From Limnohabitans parvus II-B4 (GTDB lineage: Bacteria > Pseudomonadota > Gammaproteobacteria > Burkholderiales > Burkholderiaceae_C), in contig NZ_NESN01000001.1 in assembly GCF_003063455.1 (NCBI RefSeq), forward strand, positions 806,001 to 870,000: a DNA stretch of 64,000 nt, read 5' to 3'. Made by a program: the position numbers and the translations under genes. Below are positions 26,703 to 36,398 of this stretch, piece after piece. Each line of letters starts with the position of its first letter. Position 1 is the stretch's first letter. Below the pieces are notes generated by a model. It ran no database searches, was not told the origin of the DNA, and saw nothing but the letters and a program-made list of their open reading frames with translations.

Positions 26703-28006
26703 CGCCCCAGGACCTCCTTGCGTTTGAGCAAGGCCTCGGCCCCGGCCAGCTCAGGTATGCCAGGTGCAGTCGCTTTCAGCTGGGCCAACAAACTGCGAGC
26801 TTCATCCAAACGTCCCTGCTCCAAAGTAGAAAAGAGCTGTGAAACCTGTTTTTCTATCGGTTCGGTTCTGGCCCCTGCACCCATGATTTCTTCCAGTATG
26901 TCGCTGGAATCTAAGCCGTAACTCACCTGCGGATGAGCAGCACCGTCAGTGCTCAGCACAATGATCTCATCCGGCTTCAATTCACCCAAAATTTGCGGCG
27001 AGTGTGACGCGGTAATGAACTGAATATTAGGAAATGCAGCTTTCAAACCATTGGCAATTTGGCGCTGCCATTTGGGGTGCAGATGAATATCCAACTCATC
27101 TATCAACACAATGCCTGGCGTCTCTGCACAGACTTTGCTGCCCAAGTGTGGGTTGAGCACCACCATACGCCGTGCAATGTCCGCAATCAAGCCCATGATG
27201 GTCCGTTGGCCATCGCTGAGTTGTTCGTATGGCACGCGCTGCACCACGCCATCAACATCCCATTTAACGATGATGCTTTTCTTGGCCATGTCGTAACGTA
27301 CATCCTGACATTCCGGCAAAGCCGCACAAATGGCTTGGACCACCATACTCAGTTCATCACCCTGAATGGCGTCAGCTGACAGCGCACCGTCTTGTGCAGC
27401 TTGCAAGCGCTCAAGGCTTTTGGACACCACCCATGTTTGCAAGGTGGCGTTGTCAGAGGATGCACTCAACCAATTGGCATAAGCATGATCACGGCTGACC
27501 TTTTGGGTAGCGGCCTGCATCACATTGGCATTCACAGCTGGCCAGTTGCGATCAGCCTGATAGAACAAAATCAACGGCAACGTTGTTGACTTCGCTTGAT
27601 CCGAATTGATATTTTCAATCTGCTGCATGAACTTGAACGGCGTCACGTTTTCGACCTTGGCATGGTCCACAGCACTGCTTTTATTCACTGACCAATCAAC
27701 ACGCAAAGTATCCAGATAGGCGGTGGAAGCCACCTTGATGGGGTACTGAGCCTCATACCGGACACTCGCACCATGGGATACACACTCTTCGCGAGCAACC
27801 CCCTCCTTACCGATCCAAGCCTGCCAGGGTGAATAACCGCCTAAGTGCGTAAAACCCACCATGGCATCCGTCAATGCCCGCAATAAAGATGTTTTGCCGC
27901 TCCCGTTGCACCCAACAATCACATTAAAGCGAGGGTTGAACGACACCGTTAAATCTCGATGCTTCAAATAATTGAGCAGTCGGACCGAACCAATGTGCAT
28001 GTTCAT
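26699..28006 (-). CDS. ABC-type AAA ATPase, PtuA-like, nested in BREX
   Basis: 435 aa SMC/RecF-like ATPase. Walker A GCNGSGKT near residues 32-39, signature-like YEQLSDGQRTIMGLI, Walker B GIVLIDELDIHLHP and an H-loop ASHSPQ. Typical of AAA_15/21 ATPases that partner nucleases in defence (PtuA, AriA, RloC). With the HNH gene it forms a Septu-like pair. Its ATG overlaps the pglX stop and its stop overlaps the HNH start, so the pair is wedged between pglX and pglZ without disturbing the operon. Confidence 0.85.
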   Translation of the reverse strand: MNMHIGSVRLLNYLKHRDLTVSFNPRFNVIVGCNGSGKTSLLRALTDAMVGFTHLGGYSPWQAWIGKEGVAREECVSHGASVRYEAQYPIKVASTAYLDTLRVDWSVNKSSAVDHAKVENVTPFKFMQQIENINSDQAKSTTLPLILFYQADRNWPAVNANVMQAATQKVSRDHAYANWLSASSDNATLQTWVVSKSLERLQAAQDGALSADAIQGDELSMVVQAICAALPECQDVRYDMAKKSIIVKWDVDGVVQRVPYEQLSDGQRTIMGLIADIARRMVVLNPHLGSKVCAETPGIVLIDELDIHLHPKWQRQIANGLKAAFPNIQFITASHSPQILGELKPDEIIVLSTDGAAHPQVSYGLDSSDILEEIMGAGARTEPIEKQVSQLFSTLEQGRLDEARSLLAQLKATAPGIPELAGAEALLKRKEVLGR

Positions 28007-31000
28007 GAGTTAACTCCTGCTTTTGACTTTGCTGCCATTTTCTCAGCCAAGCTCAAATGATGATCGTTAATTCGATCTCCCTTGTGCACATTGAACCAAG
28101 GCGCACTCTCGACATCCTTGCCCCGGTCTTTGTCCCAGGTGATGTTGAGTTTGGGTTTTTTGTTGTGACGCAGGACTTCGGCGGTCATGAAGGGGCGGAT
28201 GTTCATGCGCACGCCGTCGTTCAGGTCGGGGTTCCAGCCGATGGGTTGTTCGGACAGGGACTTCCAGCGCACGAAGATGTCGTAGGGCTTTTCGCCCTCC
28301 AAGATCAATTCCAATCGACGCTTAAGGTCGTGTGCCGCGGCCAGTCGTGTTGGAGCTCCGTCCACACCATCTCGCACGCCACCTTCTTGCTGGCGAATCC
28401 AGTCACCCAGGTAGGTGTGGATAAAGCGCTCCAGGTTTTTGGTGTCGAGCTTGTGGTAGTTAACCAGCGCGGCAAAGCCGTCTTTCAGGCCATCCCACAC
28501 ATGCCAGATGAAGGGCCGGTGGTGAAAGCGCTTGGCGTGTTGCTCGAAAAACTTTTCGCGCAACCAAGTGTCCAGGCCCTTGCCAGCCCAGTCGGCGTCA
28601 GTCAGCAGCTTGTCGAGCACAGCGGGCTTCCAGCTGCCGGGCTGTACTGTCTCCCAGGCAGCAATCAAGAGCTTGAGCAAGCGATCATGTGCTGCTGGCT
28701 CGCCGCGTACCGAGGGCAGGCAGATGATGCCGTCATCGTCGGTGTGCTCTGACAGTTTGTCGCACTGTGTAATCCACGAGCGTGCCTCGTCGGACAACTC
28801 CATGGATGCATCGGTTTCTGCGGGCCAGCGGTAACTGGCCAGGCGGGCAACTGCTACTTGAAGCGGATCGATTGAAGGCTGTGGGTGGCCGTGAAACAGC
28901 CACTGGGTGGGATCATCCGAATATGGTTTGGGCAATCCGTTGGGATATCGCTCAACGGCCACTTGTTGCCAATGCGCAGCGTCGAAAGGTAGATCATTAA
29001 AAGTGCCGTTTGTGACGTTAACCTTCTGATTTAACTTTCGAACTTCAATTGCAAACTCTGGGGACTCTGCGAAAGACCAAAGTGCTGGAAGTAGTTTTTC
29101 ATCCTTAATAATAAAAGGTGAAACTGTAGGTGAAAAAATTTCACCTGAATGGAGCGTCACAAAGAGGGAACTCATCTGCTGAATTGCAACACCTTTAGAT
29201 CCAATCAATGATGCCGGGGGAAAATTATGGGCCTTTGAATTTAGATGCAAGTCCCCTTGCTTATTTTCCCATCTGACAAATGAATGTCTTCCTGCGTACA
29301 GCAAAGACCGATCAGGTGGTGTTTGGTATTTAGACCAAATATTAAAACGGTCGACTATTTCCCAGTGTCGAATAACATAACGCAAGTCATCACCTGTGAC
29401 TAAACCTTGCCATGCGCGCCCATACTTCCCGAGGCGAACAGCATCTAAATCAGATGAGAGATTCACCCGTGCACCATTAGCAAGCTGACTTTTCTGTGAG
29501 ACTTCAACTATTACCGATTGTCTCAGCGCAATTGACTTTTCTTGTGCATCTTTAGACACACTGGCATCGATACCTCTGAGTAAGTATCCATCATGTGCAA
29601 TATCATGGGTTTGTACTAAAAGGACAACCTGTACAACTTCACCGCCAATTGTCTCGAAAGCCCCTGGGCCTAATCGCGCCAATAAATTCCACTGAACGCG
29701 CTTCAGTAAAGATTCACGTTGTTTCCTATAACTTGGCAAGAACAACCAGTTCTGCGGCATCACGATTTGCACAACACCCGCACCTTGTTCTTGGCTTAAC
29801 TCAAGACACCGCTCCAAGAAGACATTGGCCAAATCATTCTTGGCGTCCCCGTAATGCGTTTCGCAGTATTCCTTCAGCGTGTCGTTTTGCTTGCCACGTG
29901 CCAAGTAAGGCACGTTGGTAATAACCAAGTGATATCGGTCATCCAACAAGCGTGCAGCATCGAGCAAGCCGAGAGCTGTTAACGCGTTGTTCCAGGTGGC
30001 AGAGGCGTCCTCCAACAAGTCAGGTTGCTGCTCGGCCTTGAGTGCCTGTTGCAACAAGCTGGACAGCAATTTGTAATCGGCCGTGAACAGGTCGCCACTT
30101 GATTTGCCTGTATCGAGCAAGCTTCCCAGAATGGGTGCTTGCGTGAACGCTTTGTGTAGCTGCCGCAGTCCATTCTTCAGTTCATCGGCGTTCTCAACAT
30201 GGTCAGGGACTAGCGCCGTCCACTCAGCAGACTTGGCTCCCACCTTCAAGCCGCAGCAGGCGATGTTGGGCGCAGGCATGTCTGAGCGCACACCAAGCGG
30301 TTCACCGTTTTCACCTGGGAAGCGCCAGGCAGCCAAAGCCAAGGCAAACACCGCAATCTCCACACAACGTGGGTCCAGTTCAAGGCCGTGCAAGTTGTCT
30401 TGCAGCACCAGGTCCACCGCGTCCATGGCGGTCAGGCCTTCGGCTGCCATGCGCATGGGCACCAGAAGCAAGAAGGCAGCTACCAAGAAGTGGCCCGAGC
30501 CGCAGCACGGGTCCAGCAGCTTGAATTGCTCTAGGGTATCTGGCCAGCCTTCAAACTTCCCCGCAGCGGGCGTGCCATCGTCCAAGGTGCGTAAATAGGT
30601 CAGCGGTACTGGGCAAGTTTTACCAGGATGACGAGTGGTCCACCAGGCACCCAGCGAGTTGTGCAACAGGAAGTCCACCATGTAAGGTTCGGTGAAGAGC
30701 TGAGTGACGGCGGACAGCTCGTCTGCGCCGATCTTGACTTCAGAGGCGTTGACCTCGTCCTTGCGTTTGGCTTGCCAGAACTGGTAAACCCAGCCCAGGC
30801 TGTCGCTGGCTTTGAAGACTTCTTCGGGCAAGGCGGCCAACAACGTTTCGAGTTTGCGCTGGTGCTCAATGGCAAAGGCCATGTCAAACACGGGGTGTTG
30901 CGGCTTGAAGACCTGGGGCAGCATGCGAGCGGCCAACTTGCCTGCCAAGTCCCAGCCACTTTTAGCGCCCAAGCTGGTGGCTGGGTCTTCCGCCATTTCT

Positions 31001-31362
31001 TCGCACTCGGCGAGGGTCACAGGTGCACCCGGCTCCCACAGCAGCAAACCGTTTTCAGCCAAGAAGCGGGCAAACAGCATGCGGTGCCAGTGCTCGTAAG
31101 CGGTTTCCCACACCAAGTGGCGAATGCTTTGGCTGCCGTCTGAGGCTTTGACATCACCCAAGGCTCGGCCGTGTGCACGCAGGCGACGGCGCAGGACTTT
31201 TTGTGGGTCGGTCAAATAGTCAGGCGCTTTGCCCTCGCCCACAGCCAGTTGTGCCAAGGCGGCAGTAGCAGCCACCTCAGCCACATCACGGGCGACTTTG
31301 ACGGTGTTTTCTAGCTGCGTGCGCAGGAGTTTGGGGAGGGGCTGGTTGTTGAGAGCACTCAT
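28003..31362 (-). CDS. pglX: BREX adenine-specific DNA methyltransferase PglX
   Basis: Methylates host DNA at a BREX site so that self DNA is spared. Motif I is LLDPCCGSGHFLVAAF (near residue 285); motif IV reads TNVPYLARGKQ (near 480), with Val where most family members have NPPY. A large C-terminal target-recognition region follows. At 1119 aa it is full length. It begins 27 bp after brxC; GC content dips around 29.0-29.7 kb within the coding sequence, coinciding with the part that likely determines specificity, which suggests exchange of the recognition domain. The methylated motif cannot be predicted. Confidence 0.95.
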   Translation of the reverse strand: MSALNNQPLPKLLRTQLENTVKVARDVAEVAATAALAQLAVGEGKAPDYLTDPQKVLRRRLRAHGRALGDVKASDGSQSIRHLVWETAYEHWHRMLFARFLAENGLLLWEPGAPVTLAECEEMAEDPATSLGAKSGWDLAGKLAARMLPQVFKPQHPVFDMAFAIEHQRKLETLLAALPEEVFKASDSLGWVYQFWQAKRKDEVNASEVKIGADELSAVTQLFTEPYMVDFLLHNSLGAWWTTRHPGKTCPVPLTYLRTLDDGTPAAGKFEGWPDTLEQFKLLDPCCGSGHFLVAAFLLLVPMRMAAEGLTAMDAVDLVLQDNLHGLELDPRCVEIAVFALALAAWRFPGENGEPLGVRSDMPAPNIACCGLKVGAKSAEWTALVPDHVENADELKNGLRQLHKAFTQAPILGSLLDTGKSSGDLFTADYKLLSSLLQQALKAEQQPDLLEDASATWNNALTALGLLDAARLLDDRYHLVITNVPYLARGKQNDTLKEYCETHYGDAKNDLANVFLERCLELSQEQGAGVVQIVMPQNWLFLPSYRKQRESLLKRVQWNLLARLGPGAFETIGGEVVQVVLLVQTHDIAHDGYLLRGIDASVSKDAQEKSIALRQSVIVEVSQKSQLANGARVNLSSDLDAVRLGKYGRAWQGLVTGDDLRYVIRHWEIVDRFNIWSKYQTPPDRSLLYAGRHSFVRWENKQGDLHLNSKAHNFPPASLIGSKGVAIQQMSSLFVTLHSGEIFSPTVSPFIIKDEKLLPALWSFAESPEFAIEVRKLNQKVNVTNGTFNDLPFDAAHWQQVAVERYPNGLPKPYSDDPTQWLFHGHPQPSIDPLQVAVARLASYRWPAETDASMELSDEARSWITQCDKLSEHTDDDGIICLPSVRGEPAAHDRLLKLLIAAWETVQPGSWKPAVLDKLLTDADWAGKGLDTWLREKFFEQHAKRFHHRPFIWHVWDGLKDGFAALVNYHKLDTKNLERFIHTYLGDWIRQQEGGVRDGVDGAPTRLAAAHDLKRRLELILEGEKPYDIFVRWKSLSEQPIGWNPDLNDGVRMNIRPFMTAEVLRHNKKPKLNITWDKDRGKDVESAPWFNVHKGDRINDHHLSLAEKMAAKSKAGVNS

Positions 31363-31389
31363 GCTAGGACTTGTCTTTCACGTTCTTGG

Positions 31390-34300
31390 TCAAAGCGACA
31401 CAGGGCCATGTTTGAGCTTGTCGCTCAACAAAACTTCAACCTGGGTCAACCAGGCCTTGAGTTCAGCTTCGTCGTTGAGGGTGCGCTTGGGCAGATCAAC
31501 GCGGATCACATTGGGTTTGAGCAATTGCACGGCGGCATGGCGTGCGGCCTCAAAACGGCTGGGCAGTGCCTGGGTTTTAGAGACCCAGTGGTCCAGATCG
31601 CAGTCGTCCAGTGCGTCTTGCAATTGTTCTGGCGTGCTGAGCTGCACAGCATCTGGGGCAGTCAGGTGATGCTTGTTGCTCAGGTCTTCGCGCTGGGCAT
31701 CGGTCAGCTTATTCCACTCGGCATCGGCAAAGAGTTGGCTTTGCTGCTGGGCATAGGCTTGGCCGAAGGCGTCGAGCTTAGCGTTTAGGGCTTGGCGCAA
31801 CAAGTCAACCGTTTTATCCAGCAGCGGGCGAACGGCGTCAGGATCGGCCAGAAGACTGCGTTGCAACTCGATGGCGTCCAGCTCGGCCTTTAGGTTGGCA
31901 TAAGGCCCCAGGGTTTGCGCGTGACGTAGTAATTCCTTGAGCTGACTCCAAACGGGAAGGCGCTTGGCAATGGCTTCTGCGGTTTGTCCCCATTCTTTGG
32001 AAAGAGTCTGCAACTCGTCGTATCGGTTGAACAGCTCCAACAGCTGTGCGTTGCCAGACTGAGCATCAATGGCCTCAACCACGGTGAGCTTGGGTGACTC
32101 AGGTGCAGGAGCATTCCCCCCTGCTTTACTGGCCTGGTCCCGCAATTTGGCGAGCAGCGCAGGCACTTTGGCCTGCTCTTCTTTGGGTTGGCAGGGCACG
32201 CCCACTTGGCTGAACAGCTGCCTGATTTTAATGAGCTGCGGCGGCGTGATGGTGATGGATTCGCGTTGAAAATTGGCCTGCGTTAGGCGAGCACGATCCA
32301 AGCTTTTCACATCCACGGCCTTGCTTGTGGCATCGGTAGCTTTGATGTGGCCAGCGGCCAGCAAAGCATAGAGCGCCCCGTCGATGGCATCACGGGGCCA
32401 GCCATAAGGAGGGCTTTCAAACTGCTCCCGTATGTCTGATCCTTTTTTGTTCAGCCCAATGAAGGCCAGCAGCTTTTGGCACACAGGATGTTTGTCTGCC
32501 TCTTGGTTGTGGCCTACCGCCTTCATTGCTTCCAGGTTGCCCTTACGGGCTTCGTCAAGCACTTTGCTCCAATGGTCGTGGTCAGCGGCGTCAAACTGGT
32601 TGTACAAGCGAATCACGGACGACTTGGCTGCACGGTTGATGCGATCGGCAAGGTCTTGGCCGTCAGTAGCTTCTTGACCACCCGCCATGAACAGGCGCGC
32701 ACCCACCATCAATTTTTCGAGCAGGTCGGCCAGTTCTTTCTCTGCGTTGCGCTGGCGGCTTTCCATGGAGCGCTGGGCGTCACGCCCCTCTTCGGTGGAC
32801 GGACTGCCCTTCTTTTGCAATGTGTTGCGAGCAGCTTCAAGAGCAACAATGGCGTTGGTCAACGCTGTTTTGTTTTCCGCAGGCAAAAAGGCGAACAAGG
32901 TCGGGTTGTCCGCGCCCTTGGCTTTGGCCTCTGCAATCAGTGAGCGCTCTTCGGTTTGCCAGCCGTCTTGCACCCACAGGAAAAGGTTTTTGTCGTTGTC
33001 ACGCGGCAGGGTTTCATCGTAGCTGGGCGTGAGCTTGCGCTCAACGTTGTCTTTGCCCTGCGTGACGCGGACTTTTCTCAGGACTTCGCCATAACGGGCT
33101 TTCAGCAGTTCGGTCCGCTTTTGCTCTACACGCTGGGGCGAAGACTTGAAGTCAGCCTCTTGAGCACGGTACTCGTCGTACCAGGCGCTGGACTCTCGGG
33201 TCTGCAAGCGGTATTCGGTGCCCGTACCACCCGCCAAAGCCATGACCAGGCGATCTTTGTTTTGCAGCTGGTCCAACAAGGCGGGCAGAATTTTTCTCAG
33301 TTCTGCGGAACCAGCAGAAAGATCGGTTACCAACAGGTCAGCTAATACGTCTTCGGTGGCTTTGAGGCCCAAGTCCACAGCCGCATCGGCAGGCAGTTTG
33401 TTGATGAGGTAAATCAACTTGAGCAGTTTGGCTTTGAGTTGACTGTCTGCATCGCCCGCTGCGAATTTTTGGACGTTTTCAAAAACCTCTTTGGGCAACT
33501 GGGCGGTCGATACCAAGTTGGGGGCAATCTGATCGTACAAAAAGTCGCCAGAAACCACATGACCCAGAGGCTCATTCGCGGTGGCCAAAACAGCTTCATG
33601 CACCACACGCAATTGGCTGCGCAACTGAGACACGGTGCCCGTGGTGTCGATAGTGCGCAGGACACGCTCCCAAAAACGACGGCGGACTGGCAGCAGCGGG
33701 TAATCCGACGTCATCTGTGACTCGTCTTCTGTCACATGTTCCAGCTTGGTACCACGCAGATGGCGAGAAATCTCGCCCAGGTTGGCTCGCCAAATGTTCT
33801 CGATTTGGGGCTGTGCCGATGGCTTCTTGGCCAGGATGATTTGACGGGTAACGTTCTCCACGTCCCAATCGCCCAACATGACTTGCACTGGGAAGCGGCC
33901 CATGAGTCGCTGCAAATTGGGCATGCCAGATAGGGCCGATTGGCCCGTGCCTACAAACAACAGCTGACCATTGAACTTCTTTGACAGTGTCTCAGTCACT
34001 TCTTGGATTTGGAAAGCCTTTTCTGCATCGGTGCCGATGTATTGCTGCACTTCGTCCAAAACCACCAGGGTCAGTGGAAACTTGCCGTTATTCGACAGAG
34101 TTGCCTCAATGGCCGCGACCATTTGTTCGCTGGTGATGTCGGTGACCTGCGGATATTGAGCTTTCAGCAACTGCCGTACTTCCGCTTCGGAAGATCCAAG
34201 ACCTGGTTGAACCTTCAAAAGCGCTTTGGCCAAGTGCCCAGACACATACATGTGCGGCAGTTCTTGCTCCAGGGTTTTACCCACTGTTTTCAGCTCTGCT

Positions 34301-34857
34301 TGTAATTTGTCGACCAGTTCTTCTTTTTGCAACCAAAGCACGAACTGCGCTTGGTTGTATTGCTCAGGCAATCCTTTGGACTTGAAGATGATGCTCAGCA
34401 ATGCCAAGCGCACTTTGTCGCCCGCACCAGCACCCAACTTGCCCGCAGCTGCATGTAACCCCCCCAGACGTTTGCCCTGTGTCGTGAGTTCTTTCAGGTG
34501 CTCAATGACGCCATCTGGCAATTTGGCAATGCTTCTTGCGGCTGCTCCATCCGCAAACGTGTAATCAGTCCACAAAGTCCGGAGCATTTTGGCCAAATGG
34601 GATTTACCGCTGCCGTAAAAGCCAGAGACCCAGACGCCTGGCTGCTCGGTCTTGGAGCTCAAGTTCATCAAGAACTTGTCCAAGATGGTCTCAATGCCTT
34701 TTTCGTACTGACCGTCACACACAAAGGTTTCAAGTTCATAGCGCAGAATCGACTGAGCCGCCTCGGAATGGTCCTCGGATACTTCAGCCACTCCGTTGTT
34801 CACCAAGCGGTTGTCTTGCGGTGCTTTGTTGTAAATGTCCCTGTTGATCATGGTCAT
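31390..34857 (-). CDS. brxC: BREX P-loop ATPase BrxC
   Basis: Large P-loop ATPase of the BREX core. Walker A GFYGSGKSH at residues 79-87 and Walker B LVVLDEVQQYIG near 265. At 1155 aa it is typical of BrxC. The N-terminus (MINRDIYNKAPQDNRLVNNGVAEV) is characteristic of the family. Its start lies 17 bp after brxB; the ATG or the in-frame ATG two codons later may be used. Confidence 0.95.
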   Translation of the reverse strand: MTMINRDIYNKAPQDNRLVNNGVAEVSEDHSEAAQSILRYELETFVCDGQYEKGIETILDKFLMNLSSKTEQPGVWVSGFYGSGKSHLAKMLRTLWTDYTFADGAAARSIAKLPDGVIEHLKELTTQGKRLGGLHAAAGKLGAGAGDKVRLALLSIIFKSKGLPEQYNQAQFVLWLQKEELVDKLQAELKTVGKTLEQELPHMYVSGHLAKALLKVQPGLGSSEAEVRQLLKAQYPQVTDITSEQMVAAIEATLSNNGKFPLTLVVLDEVQQYIGTDAEKAFQIQEVTETLSKKFNGQLLFVGTGQSALSGMPNLQRLMGRFPVQVMLGDWDVENVTRQIILAKKPSAQPQIENIWRANLGEISRHLRGTKLEHVTEDESQMTSDYPLLPVRRRFWERVLRTIDTTGTVSQLRSQLRVVHEAVLATANEPLGHVVSGDFLYDQIAPNLVSTAQLPKEVFENVQKFAAGDADSQLKAKLLKLIYLINKLPADAAVDLGLKATEDVLADLLVTDLSAGSAELRKILPALLDQLQNKDRLVMALAGGTGTEYRLQTRESSAWYDEYRAQEADFKSSPQRVEQKRTELLKARYGEVLRKVRVTQGKDNVERKLTPSYDETLPRDNDKNLFLWVQDGWQTEERSLIAEAKAKGADNPTLFAFLPAENKTALTNAIVALEAARNTLQKKGSPSTEEGRDAQRSMESRQRNAEKELADLLEKLMVGARLFMAGGQEATDGQDLADRINRAAKSSVIRLYNQFDAADHDHWSKVLDEARKGNLEAMKAVGHNQEADKHPVCQKLLAFIGLNKKGSDIREQFESPPYGWPRDAIDGALYALLAAGHIKATDATSKAVDVKSLDRARLTQANFQRESITITPPQLIKIRQLFSQVGVPCQPKEEQAKVPALLAKLRDQASKAGGNAPAPESPKLTVVEAIDAQSGNAQLLELFNRYDELQTLSKEWGQTAEAIAKRLPVWSQLKELLRHAQTLGPYANLKAELDAIELQRSLLADPDAVRPLLDKTVDLLRQALNAKLDAFGQAYAQQQSQLFADAEWNKLTDAQREDLSNKHHLTAPDAVQLSTPEQLQDALDDCDLDHWVSKTQALPSRFEAARHAAVQLLKPNVIRVDLPKRTLNDEAELKAWLTQVEVLLSDKLKHGPVSL

Positions 34858-34874
34858 TGCTCTTTAGGTTTTGT

Positions 34875-35444
34875 TCAGTTCGATTCGTTGGCGGTCAACG
34901 GAATGGCCAGGTAATTCCAGCCGTCGCGTGCGTCCAGCAGTCTGTAGGTGTGGCTATCGGGGTGATGTTCACCCGGGAAAAAGACCAATAGTCGGCCTTG
35001 AATGACATCCTTGATGCCTTCAACAACGGTAGACACCCGTGCCAGGCCAAATAGACTTCCAACTCCCAGCAACGCAACGACGGTGTTGTTGTCGGATGCT
35101 TGCTGTATCTGTTGCTTGAGCTGATCGATCAACTCATTGACGAATTGCGTCAATTCGCCTGTTTGGTAACCGGCCAAGTCTTCAGGAGATTCAAAGTAGG
35201 CGTCGCGGTACTCTTGCTTGGCCATCCATTCTGGAAAGGCGTTGGTCACATCAATCAACAACCATTTCTTTTGGGCTTGTTGCGTGGCCAGCTGGAATTC
35301 ACCAACATTCGCTCGCAGGCGCAGTTCATCTGTCTTGTCATAGACCGCAAAGATGACACGCTGAATGCCCGCAATACCCTCTTGCCAAGGCACGCTTAGG
35401 TGCTGTCTGTAGGTGGCGGCCAGCTTGCTGACTTTAGAGCTCAT
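34875..35444 (-). CDS. brxB: BREX protein BrxB (DUF1788)
   Basis: 189 aa, the size and character of DUF1788/BrxB, with RVIFAVYDKTDELRLR, WLLIDVTNAFPEWMA and LLVFFPGEHHPDSHTYRLLD, the latter a hallmark of the family. BrxB is essential for type 1 BREX, with unknown biochemistry. Its ATG overlaps the end of the preceding gene by 11 bp, and brxC follows. Confidence 0.9.
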   Translation of the reverse strand: MSSKVSKLAATYRQHLSVPWQEGIAGIQRVIFAVYDKTDELRLRANVGEFQLATQQAQKKWLLIDVTNAFPEWMAKQEYRDAYFESPEDLAGYQTGELTQFVNELIDQLKQQIQQASDNNTVVALLGVGSLFGLARVSTVVEGIKDVIQGRLLVFFPGEHHPDSHTYRLLDARDGWNYLAIPLTANESN

Positions 35445-36375
35445 GGGCTAGTTCCTGGCGAATTTGATCTTCTGTGGGGGTCAAGCTGTCTGAGAAACGC
35501 ACTTCTTTGACGCCCCCAGCATTGAGAAAAACGATCAGCCCGCGGTGATAAGCAGCATTCGTCAGCGATTCAATGTCTTGTTCTGAGCCGGGAATGAGCT
35601 TGCACCAACTGGAAGTAAACAGGCGCTGACCAGACATGCCTTGCAAGTGCCCCATGAATAAGCACATGGCCACGTTGGCTGGCGTAATGACTGGCTGAGA
35701 GCGTGTTTTGCGACTACGACCCGACAAATACCCAGCAAATGTCCAAGTGCCATTGACGTTTTGAGCGAATGATTTCAAGGAAGCCGGGCTGAAGCGGTCT
35801 GGGTGGGACTGCACCAAAAGCGCTTCAAGGTCTTCACGGCTCACATGCTGACCATCATGTTTTTGCAAGATGAATTCTTGAGTACCAGCCAACAATGGAT
35901 CTCTGGCAAGGGCCACGGTCAATGCCAACACAGGCTGAGCTTGCTCGTCGGCAGCCCAGAGACGGCGAAACATTCGAAACAAAGGAAATTTGGGATCCAG
36001 TCCATACAAGGTGACCAGATGCCTGTACGCGAGTTCTCTCGCCTTTTTGGTGGGTTTGCCCAGCACATTCAAATCGATAACTTGATGGGCGTACTCGGGT
36101 TCATTGGCCTCTTGCGGAACCGCAGAAAGGAGCACCTTCAAGTCGTCCAGCATCATGGTCCGGGCAGCGTGCGGGCCATTTGTCCCAAATCGGAAACCGT
36201 ATTGGGTGAGCAGATCATTGCGACGGTCAGACATGCGGCTTTTGCTTATTCGTAGAAAACATAAATTGTCTATGAGCTTACCTGAGGAAAATCCAATCTT
36301 GGAGCGAGAAATGCCCTTAACTTCAGAGGTTTTGTCTGTTTGAAGCAAAGCCAATTTGCTGAAATTAAAATTCAA
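35434..36375 (-). CDS. Protein at the brxA position of the BREX operon, not obviously DUF1819
   Basis: 313 aa, soluble and helical. By position (immediately before brxB with overlapping ends) it should be brxA, but the sequence (FRMFRRLWAADEQAQPVLAL, VALARDPLLAGTQEF, ANVAMCLFMGHLQGMSG) does not remind me of BrxA/DUF1819, which is about 200 aa. Start: a TTG at 36375 has AAAGGAG with 7-nt spacing and lies 23 bp after the upstream gene; an ATG at 36234 gives 266 aa but has no Shine-Dalgarno sequence. I favour TTG. It may be a divergent or analogous BrxA. Confidence 0.65.
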   Translation of the reverse strand: MNFNFSKLALLQTDKTSEVKGISRSKIGFSSGKLIDNLCFLRISKSRMSDRRNDLLTQYGFRFGTNGPHAARTMMLDDLKVLLSAVPQEANEPEYAHQVIDLNVLGKPTKKARELAYRHLVTLYGLDPKFPLFRMFRRLWAADEQAQPVLALTVALARDPLLAGTQEFILQKHDGQHVSREDLEALLVQSHPDRFSPASLKSFAQNVNGTWTFAGYLSGRSRKTRSQPVITPANVAMCLFMGHLQGMSGQRLFTSSWCKLIPGSEQDIESLTNAAYHRGLIVFLNAGGVKEVRFSDSLTPTEDQIRQELAHEL

Positions 36376-36398
36376 TAAATTACTCCTTTATTATTGCT

